Source: CAYLNK01 sp964384675 (lineage in GTDB: Bacteria; Acidobacteriota; Thermoanaerobaculia; UBA5066). From it: a stretch of DNA of 20,147 nucleotides. The DNA is taken from positions 1 through 20,147 of the forward strand of contig CAYLNK010000096.1 of assembly GCA_964384675.1 (NCBI GenBank), written 5' to 3'. Positions 15,104 to 20,147 of this stretch are shown in pieces (within the stretch, counting starts at the first letter, position 1; the number at the start of each line of letters is the position of its first letter). Made by a program: the position numbers and the translations under genes. A model generated the notes under the pieces. That model had not been told where the DNA came from, ran no database searches, and saw only the letters and a list, made by a program, of their open reading frames with translations.

Positions 15104-16030
15104 CTACAGGACGACCTTGGGCCGGGCGAGCGCGAGAGCGCCCTTCCCGAGCGGTTCGAGGTGGCCGAGCGCCACCAGCTCGTGGCCCGTGGTGAGCCGG
15201 ACCCAGGGGCTCCCCCAGGCGTCCGCGGGCGGCCGCACCGGCACGGCGTGGCCCTGTCGGACCTTTGCGGTCTCGCCGGGCAGGAGCTGGATCGTCGGAT
15301 ACGGGAGCGGGATCTCGACCAAGGGGATCCAGCCGGGCGGAGCGAGACGCTCGACCGGAGCGCGGGCGTTTAGGACGGGAAGCGTGGCGGCATTCGAGAG
15401 GCGAAAGGCCCCGATCGCGGTCCGGCGGAGCGCGATCAGGTGTGCGCCGAGGGCCAGGTCCCGGCCGACGTCGTGGACGAGCGAGCGGATGTAGGTCCCC
15501 GACGAGCAGTCGACCCGGAAGTCGGCGCTGTCCCCCTCGACCCGGGTCGCCTCGAAACGGGTCACCTTCACCGCCTTCGGCAGGTGCGGCACGGCCTCTC
15601 CCTGCCGGGCCATCTCGTAGAACTTTCGGCCCAGGAACTTCTTCGCCGAGAACGGCGGCGGAGCTTGCTGGAGCTCGCCGACGTAGACGGCGCAGGCCGC
15701 CGCGACCGCCTCCGGCGACGGGCGCGGATCGGGGTGAGGCGTCCCGACCGGCGTGCCCTCCTTGTCGTACGTGTCGGTCGCGACGCCGAAGCGCATCGTC
15801 CCCTCGTAGGTCTTCTCGAGACCCGTCAGGAACGACTGCAGACGCCCGGCGCGTCCGACGCACAGCACCAGGAGGCCGGTGGCCGCGGGGTCGAGCGTTC
15901 CCGTATGGCCGACTCGACGGGTGTCCAGGAGGCGCCGGACGGCGTCGACGACGTCGTGGGACGTCATCCCTTCCGGCTTGTCCACGAGGAGCAGCCCCGA
16001 GGGGCCGTCATGGGAGCGATGGCCCGTCAC
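15104..16030 (-). CDS. truB: tRNA pseudouridine(55) synthase
   Basis: TruB converts U55 of the T-loop in tRNAs to pseudouridine. The 308-residue protein has GLLLVDKPEGMTSHDVV (12-28) and GHTGTLDPAATGLL (41-54), where Asp47 is the catalytic aspartate, plus SSGTYIRSLVHDVG, a conserved family segment. A C-terminal PUA-like part follows. The start is GTG at 16030, overlapping the nrnA stop as GTGA, with AAGGA 6 bases upstream. It sits between nrnA and rpsO in the usual gene order. Its stop is followed by the rpsO promoter region. Confidence 0.96.
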   Translation of the reverse strand: MTGHRSHDGPSGLLLVDKPEGMTSHDVVDAVRRLLDTRRVGHTGTLDPAATGLLVLCVGRAGRLQSFLTGLEKTYEGTMRFGVATDTYDKEGTPVGTPHPDPRPSPEAVAAACAVYVGELQQAPPPFSAKKFLGRKFYEMARQGEAVPHLPKAVKVTRFEATRVEGDSADFRVDCSSGTYIRSLVHDVGRDLALGAHLIALRRTAIGAFRLSNAATLPVLNARAPVERLAPPGWIPLVEIPLPYPTIQLLPGETAKVRQGHAVPVRPPADAWGSPWVRLTTGHELVALGHLEPLGKGALALARPKVVL

Positions 16031-17025
16031 GGCTTTCCTTCGGAGGCGACGGCCCGGGCGAGCTCCGGCACCAGCCGCGCGCGGGCGGCCGCGAGGTCGC
16101 CGGGCACCGTACAGCCCGAGGCGTTCCGGTGTCCGCCGCCGCCGAACGAGGCGGCCACCGAGCGGACGTCCACGCTCCCCTTGGAGCGAAGGGAGCAGCG
16201 GACCCCCTCGGGGGCCTCCTTCAGGAGCGCCGCCGCGCGGACACCCTGGAGTCCCCGTGCCCGGTTCACGAGGCCCTCGGTGTCGGCGGGAGAGGCGCCG
16301 CTCTCGACGAAGAAGCGGGCGGGCAGGAGGAGCGTCGCGACGGCGCCGTCCGCGTGCCGTTCGAGCGTCCCGAGCACCAGCGCCTCGAGGCGCAGCGACG
16401 ATTCGGGGACGGACTCGAAGAGCTGCTCGTTCACGAGGCCCGGCGACGCCCCGGCGGCGACCAGCCGGGCGCCGAGGGCCAGGGCTCGGGGCGTCGTGTT
16501 GCCGTAGCGGAAGGAGCCGGTGTCGGAGACGAGGGACACCCAGAGGTTCGTTGCGATCGGCTCCGTGATCGGCCAGCCCAGGAGGTCGAGTAGGTTCGCG
16601 ATCATCTCGCCGACCGCCGCCGCCGGCAGATCGACCAGGTTGACGGTCCCGTAGGCCGCGTTGCCGGGGTGGTGGTCCACGTTCACGACGACGCCCCGAC
16701 GGATCGGCGCGTAGCCCGTCCGGGCCTCCTCCGGGCATTCCATGGCGAGGAGGGCGTCGTAGCCGTCCGGCCAGTCGGGTGGAAGGGTCTCCGAGACGAC
16801 CACCCGCTCGATCCCGGGCATCGCGGCGTACGGGTGTCCCCAGGTGTCGCGGACGACGACGTGCGCCTGCTTGCCGGCGGCCTCGAGAGCCAGGGCGAGG
16901 CCGAGGGCCGAGCCGAGCGTGTCGCCGTCCGGGTTCCGGTGGCCGGTGATCAGGAAGCGGCGGCCCGAGGCGAGGAGCGCCGCGACGTCGCGGTACGCCG
17001 CTTCGACGGGGGAGGAGGACGTCAT
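16027..17025 (-). CDS. nrnA: DHH/DHHA1 phosphoesterase, NrnA-like
   Basis: NrnA-type enzymes degrade short oligoribonucleotides and, in characterised members, dephosphorylate pAp. The 332-residue protein has GHRNPDGDTLGS (28-39; His29, Asp33, Asp35), the DHH motif as NVDHHPGN (115-122), SDTGSF (167-172) and the DHHA1 signature GGGGHRNASG (295-304). The motif II region reads AMECPEEART, with Glu96 where an Asp is often found. Its ATG overlaps the rbfA stop (ATGA) and its own stop overlaps the truB start. Position between rbfA and truB is common in bacteria with this operon. Confidence 0.93.
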   Translation of the reverse strand: MTSSSPVEAAYRDVAALLASGRRFLITGHRNPDGDTLGSALGLALALEAAGKQAHVVVRDTWGHPYAAMPGIERVVVSETLPPDWPDGYDALLAMECPEEARTGYAPIRRGVVVNVDHHPGNAAYGTVNLVDLPAAAVGEMIANLLDLLGWPITEPIATNLWVSLVSDTGSFRYGNTTPRALALGARLVAAGASPGLVNEQLFESVPESSLRLEALVLGTLERHADGAVATLLLPARFFVESGASPADTEGLVNRARGLQGVRAAALLKEAPEGVRCSLRSKGSVDVRSVAASFGGGGHRNASGCTVPGDLAAARARLVPELARAVASEGKP

Positions 17026-17453
17026 TCGGGCTCGTCCTCGCCGTCCACGGGCTCCACGGCGGCGGCTTCGTCCCCGGCGGTCGACGTCGGCTTCACGGTG
17101 CGGAGGATCTCCTCGATCCGTGCCCCGCGCTCCAGCGTGTGGTCCTCGACGAAGTGGAGCTCCGGCGCGTGCCGAAGCCGGCAGTTCCGCCCGATGAGCG
17201 GGCGCAGGTGGTGGCTCGCGTGGTTCAGCGCGGCGACCGTCTTCGCGAACTGGGCGGCGTCGCCCAGAACCGAGACGTGGATCCGGGCCGACCGCAGGTC
17301 CGCGGACATCTCCACCTCGGTGATCGTGGCGAATCCGATGTTCGGGTCGCGCAGCTCTTCCCGCAGGAGGCGGGCCAGCTCGGCGCGCACGACGTCGGCC
17401 ACCTGGCGCGGGCGCCTTCCGGTCCCGCCCTTGGGCTTGCCTCTACTCGGCAT
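17022..17453 (-). CDS. rbfA: 30S ribosome-binding factor A
   Basis: RbfA is a KH-fold assembly factor for late 30S maturation and 16S rRNA 5'-end processing. The 143-residue protein has RQVADVVRAELARLLREEL and DPNIGFATITEVEMSADLR, the conserved helix and first strand region, then ARIHVSVLGD and a C-terminal acidic tail (after ~123). The ATG at 17453 is preceded by AAGGAGAG at a 4-base spacing. A longer upstream frame is out of phase with the overlapping ylxP gene, which it overlaps by 11 bases. It lies in the usual place between infB/ylxP and truB. Confidence 0.95.
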   Translation of the reverse strand: MPSRGKPKGGTGRRPRQVADVVRAELARLLREELRDPNIGFATITEVEMSADLRSARIHVSVLGDAAQFAKTVAALNHASHHLRPLIGRNCRLRHAPELHFVEDHTLERGARIEEILRTVKPTSTAGDEAAAVEPVDGEDEPE

Positions 17454-17793
17454 CGTTCTCTCCTTGACCGAACTCGCTGGACGGCGACCCGACGTCGCCG
17501 TAGCCCAGCAGCTCGTGGCGGACCGACGCGATCTCGGCCCCGTTTTCCTCGGCATACGACTCCACGTACGCCACGACCTTCTCCAGGAGCGGCTCGAGGC
17601 CGTCGCGGTCGGCTCCGACGGCGGCCACGCCGATCGAAGCGCGCTGGAGCAGGTCCTGGTGCGACACCTCGGCCGCGGAGATCTCGAAGTCGCCGCGCAG
17701 GCGGCTCTTGAGCGGGCGCACGAAGGCGCGCTTCTCCTTGAGCCCGCGGCAGTGCGGGAGGTGGAAATCGAAGACGGCGAGGGCGACGACCAT
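17443..17793 (-). CDS. ylxP: YlxP / DUF503 family protein
   Basis: This 116-residue protein matches the DUF503 family, named YlxP in Bacillus, by VFDFHLPHCRGLKEKRAFVRPLKSRLR... and AAEVSHQDLLQRASIGVAAV. Family members are small, often lie between infB and rbfA and have been linked to ribosome maturation; the molecular role is not settled. The ATG at 17793 begins the family's normal N-terminus. No clear Shine-Dalgarno sequence lies before it. A gap of 180 bases with repeats and a hairpin separates it from infB, while it overlaps rbfA by 11 bases. Confidence 0.88.
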   Translation of the reverse strand: MVVALAVFDFHLPHCRGLKEKRAFVRPLKSRLRGDFEISAAEVSHQDLLQRASIGVAAVGADRDGLEPLLEKVVAYVESYAEENGAEIASVRHELLGYGDVGSPSSEFGQGENDAE

Positions 17794-17833
17794 GTGTGCT
17801 GTCAGTGCCCGTGCGGGCGCTTGGGGTGGGACC

Positions 17834-17958
17834 GGAAGCGAGAACGCGAACGAAGAGCGATTCGGGTGAAGGGGTGCAGGGGAAACCGGCGCCCGGGAAG
17901 CGAGAACGCGAAGAGACAAGCGATTCGGGTGAAGGGGTGCAGGGGAAACCGGCGCCCG
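17834..17958. repeat. Two tandem copies of a 62-63 bp repeat between infB and ylxP
   Basis: Copies at 17834-17895 and 17896-17958 share a start (GGAAGCGAGAACGCGAA) and an identical 41-base block (17856-17896 and 17919-17959). They differ by a short internal stretch with a 1-base indel. Each copy ends in the left arm of the hairpin, but only the infB-proximal copy has the right arm. It is not coding: it contains no family sequence and lies between intact genes. Confidence 0.85.
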
Positions 17959-17970
17959 GTTTCCCCTGCA
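17938..17970 (-). terminator. Strong hairpin after infB
   Basis: TGCAGGGGAAACCGG (17938-17952) and its exact reverse complement (17956-17970) form a 15-bp stem with a 3-base loop, starting 4 bases after the infB stop. The minus-strand sequence beyond it is C-rich with no T-run. It could attenuate the operon or block 3'-5' decay of the infB part. Confidence 0.65.
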
Positions 17971-17973
17971 TTA

Positions 17974-20147
17974 CTACAGAGTCGGGGCGACTTCCTCGAT
18001 CGCGAAGGCCTCGATCACGTCGCCGATCTTCACGTCCTGGTACCCGGCGATGCCGATGCCGCACTCGAAGCCGCTCTTGACCTCGGAGGCGTCGTCCTTG
18101 AAGCGGCGCAGCGAGCCGATCTTCCCCTCGTAGATCACGCGGCTGTCGCGGACGAGGCGGACCGAAGCGGAGCGCGGGATGACGCCCTCGGTGACCATGC
18201 AGCCGGCGATCGTCCCGGCCTTCGGCACCTTGAACGTGTCGCGCACCTCGGCGCGCCCGCGGGTGACTTCCTTCTTCACGGCGTCGAGGAGGCCGGTCAT
18301 CGCCTTCTTGATCTCGTCGGTCAGCGTGTAGATGACCGAGTAGAGGCGGATGTCGATCCCTTCCTTGTCGGCCAGCTCCTGGGCCTTCTTCTCCGGCCGG
18401 ACGTTGAAGCCGATGACGATGGCCTCGGACGCGGACGCGAGGAGGACGTCGTTCACCGAGATGGCGCCGACGCCCGAGTGGAGCACCGAGACCTTGACCT
18501 TGTCGGTGGAGAGCTTCGCCAGGGACTGGACGAGGACCTCTTCCGAGCCGTGCACGTCGGCCTTGACGATCAGCGCCAGGTCCTTCACCTCACCCTGCTT
18601 CATCCGGTTGAAGAGCGAGTCGAGAGACATGCGGGACGACTTGGCGAGGGACTCGTCGCGCTCCTTCTGCGAGCGGAAGCTCGAGACCTGGCGCGCCTTC
18701 TGCTCGTCCTCGACGACCTGCAGGACGTCTCCCGAGTTGGGGAGGTCCTCGAAGCCCATGACCTCGACCGGTGTGGCGGGGCCGGCGACCTCGATCCGGG
18801 TGCCGTGGTCGTCGAGCATGGCGCGGACGCGGCCGACGGCGGCACCGGCGAAGAACGCGTCGCCCACGCGGAGAGTGCCCTGCTGGACCAGGACCGTGCC
18901 GAGCGTGCCGCGGCCGACCTCCTTGCGGGACTCCAGGACGACGCCGCGGGCGGGACCGGTCAGGACGGCCTTCAGCTCGAGGAGGTCGGCCTGCAGGAGG
19001 ATCATCTCGAGCAGCTGGTCGATGCCGATCTTCTTCTTGGCGGAGATCTCGCAGGAGACGACCTCGCCGCCGAACTCCTCGATCAGGACGCCCTTCTCGG
19101 CGAGCTCCTGCTTGACGCGCAGGACGTTGGCGTCCGGCTTGTCGATCTTGTTGATGGCGACGACCACCGGGACCTTCGCGGCGCGGGCGTGGTCGATCGC
19201 CTCCAGGGTCTGGGGCATGACGCCGTCGTCGGCGGCCACGACCAGGACGACGATGTCCGTGGCCTTGGCGCCGCGGGCGCGCATCATCGTGAAGGCCTCG
19301 TGGCCCGGGGTGTCGAGGAAGACGATCTTCTTGCCATTCACCTCGACGCGGTACGCGCCGATGTGCTGAGTGATGCCGCCGGCCTCGCCCTCGGCGACGT
19401 TGGCCTTCCGGATGGCGTCCAGGAGCGACGTCTTGCCGTGGTCGACGTGGCCCATGACGGTGACGACCGGCGCGCGCGGAACGCGCTCGCCCTTGTCGGT
19501 GGGCTCGTCGGCGCCGGGAAGCGCGGCCTGCTCGTTGAGGGCCTGCTGGCGCGACAGCTCCAGCTCCTCCTCGAAGGAGACGATCGCGGCGTCGATGCCG
19601 AACTCCTTGGCGATCTCGACCGCGACCTTCGGGTCGACCGGCTGGTTGATCGTGGCGAAGACGCCCCGCGAGAGGAACGACTTCATCAGGTCCTTGGAGA
19701 GGATCCCGGTCTTGTCGGACAGCTCCTTGACGGTCACGCCTTCCGAGAGGAAGACGGGTCCGGTGGGCGCGCCCTTCTTGACCTCGACCACGTTGCCGGC
19801 GTCGTTCGAGACGGTCTTCTTGCTGGCCTTCCGCTGCGCCGACTTCGAGAGCGGCTTGTTCGGGTCGTGCTCGCCCGAGGCGACGTCGTCGTAGGTATCC
19901 GGGGTGTAGCTCCCCAGATAGCCCCTCACATCCTCCTCGAGCGCCGAGACCTCCTTGGTGCGCGGCTTCTTCGAGGCGCCCTTCTTGACGTCGTCCTTCT
20001 TGACGGCGGCGCCGGGCTTGGCGGCGTCCTTCCGGCGCTTGTCGGTCGGGAGCAGCGGGGGCGGCGCCATGGCCGGGGAGGGGCCACGGCCGAACGGCGG
20101 GCGTCCGCCGGGACCGGTGGGCGCTCCGGGACGCGGGGCGAAGCCCG
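17974..20147 (-). CDS. infB: Translation initiation factor IF-2 (5' end outside the window)
   Basis: IF-2 is the GTPase that places fMet-tRNA on the 30S subunit and promotes subunit joining. The frame stays open to the window edge, so about 723 C-terminal residues are visible and the start is missing. The first visible part is a Gly/Pro-rich stretch then a Lys-rich linker. Counting from the Met at 20070: an IF2_N-like part (about 108-160), then the G domain with GHVDHGKT (207-214), GGITQHIG (231-238), DTPGH (253-257), NKID (307-310) and SAKK, then domains II, III and the C-terminal fMet-tRNA binding domain ending VEAFAIEE-like. The Met at 20070 is not the start, because coding-like linker sequence continues upstream. 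Confidence 0.97.
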   Translation of the reverse strand, partial: GFAPRPGAPTGPGGRPPFGRGPSPAMAPPPLLPTDKRRKDAAKPGAAVKKDDVKKGASKKPRTKEVSALEEDVRGYLGSYTPDTYDDVASGEHDPNKPLSKSAQRKASKKTVSNDAGNVVEVKKGAPTGPVFLSEGVTVKELSDKTGILSKDLMKSFLSRGVFATINQPVDPKVAVEIAKEFGIDAAIVSFEEELELSRQQALNEQAALPGADEPTDKGERVPRAPVVTVMGHVDHGKTSLLDAIRKANVAEGEAGGITQHIGAYRVEVNGKKIVFLDTPGHEAFTMMRARGAKATDIVVLVVAADDGVMPQTLEAIDHARAAKVPVVVAINKIDKPDANVLRVKQELAEKGVLIEEFGGEVVSCEISAKKKIGIDQLLEMILLQADLLELKAVLTGPARGVVLESRKEVGRGTLGTVLVQQGTLRVGDAFFAGAAVGRVRAMLDDHGTRIEVAGPATPVEVMGFEDLPNSGDVLQVVEDEQKARQVSSFRSQKERDESLAKSSRMSLDSLFNRMKQGEVKDLALIVKADVHGSEEVLVQSLAKLSTDKVKVSVLHSGVGAISVNDVLLASASEAIVIGFNVRPEKKAQELADKEGIDIRLYSVIYTLTDEIKKAMTGLLDAVKKEVTRGRAEVRDTFKVPKAGTIAGCMVTEGVIPRSASVRLVRDSRVIYEGKIGSLRRFKDDASEVKSGFECGIGIAGYQDVKIGDVIEAFAIEEVAPTL

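Noticed and set aside
17796..18064. Small frames in the infB-ylxP gap with a repeated Gly-Phe-Pro-Cys-Thr-Pro peptide
   Set aside because: The repeated peptide is just translation of the non-coding DNA repeat, open on both strands; no start with a ribosome site is present.

Overview
The window is very GC-rich bacterial chromosomal DNA (roughly 70% G+C by eye). Genes are densely packed with many ATGA or GTGA start/stop overlaps. The only compositionally odd stretches are two short repeat tracts and one run of 100 N. The translation operon is bacterial. A large iterative-PKS-like protein, a wax-ester/triglyceride synthase and ylxP-type gene order would suit a free-living high-GC lineage such as Acidobacteriota, Myxococcota or a related candidate phylum. 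No gene here fixes the phylum, so this is inference. The N run inside a tandem repeat points to a draft or metagenome assembly.

Left part (1-8424), lipid metabolism. On the minus strand an acyl-CoA dehydrogenase gene (4692-6317) runs into a 1,553-residue KS-AT-KS protein (22-4683), and another gene may start at the left edge. Diverging from it, on the plus strand, a 68-residue CxxC protein (6444-6650) is followed after 4 bases by a WS/DGAT acyltransferase (6655-8424). The 126-base divergent region carries an imperfect inverted repeat that could be an operator. Together the locus could make an acyl chain by iterative condensation, modify it by alpha,beta-dehydrogenation and esterify it into a neutral lipid. 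That pathway is inference.

Middle part (8216-11910). A multi-pass membrane protein resembling GT-C glycosyltransferases (minus strand) converges on WS/DGAT with about 209 bases of coding overlap. It diverges, across only 22 bases, from a TatD nuclease, which is coupled to a small HExxH metallopeptidase. A COG1235-like metallo-beta-lactamase-fold hydrolase follows. Several of these starts have a TANNNT box 6-8 bases upstream and no Shine-Dalgarno sequence, suggesting leaderless mRNAs.

Repeat tract (11912-12259). A hairpin follows the MBL gene. Next comes a 74-bp tandem repeat interrupted by 100 N, then a good intrinsic terminator for the operon arriving from the right.

Right part (12283-20147, all minus strand). 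This is the conserved translation/RNA operon, in transcription order infB (5' end outside the window), ylxP, rbfA, nrnA-like, truB, rpsO, pnp. Between infB and ylxP sit two copies of a ~62-bp repeat ending in a 15-bp hairpin. rpsO appears to start with TTG and has its own near-consensus sigma-70 promoter (TTGACC, 17 bases, TAGAAT), so rpsO-pnp can be transcribed separately from the upstream genes.
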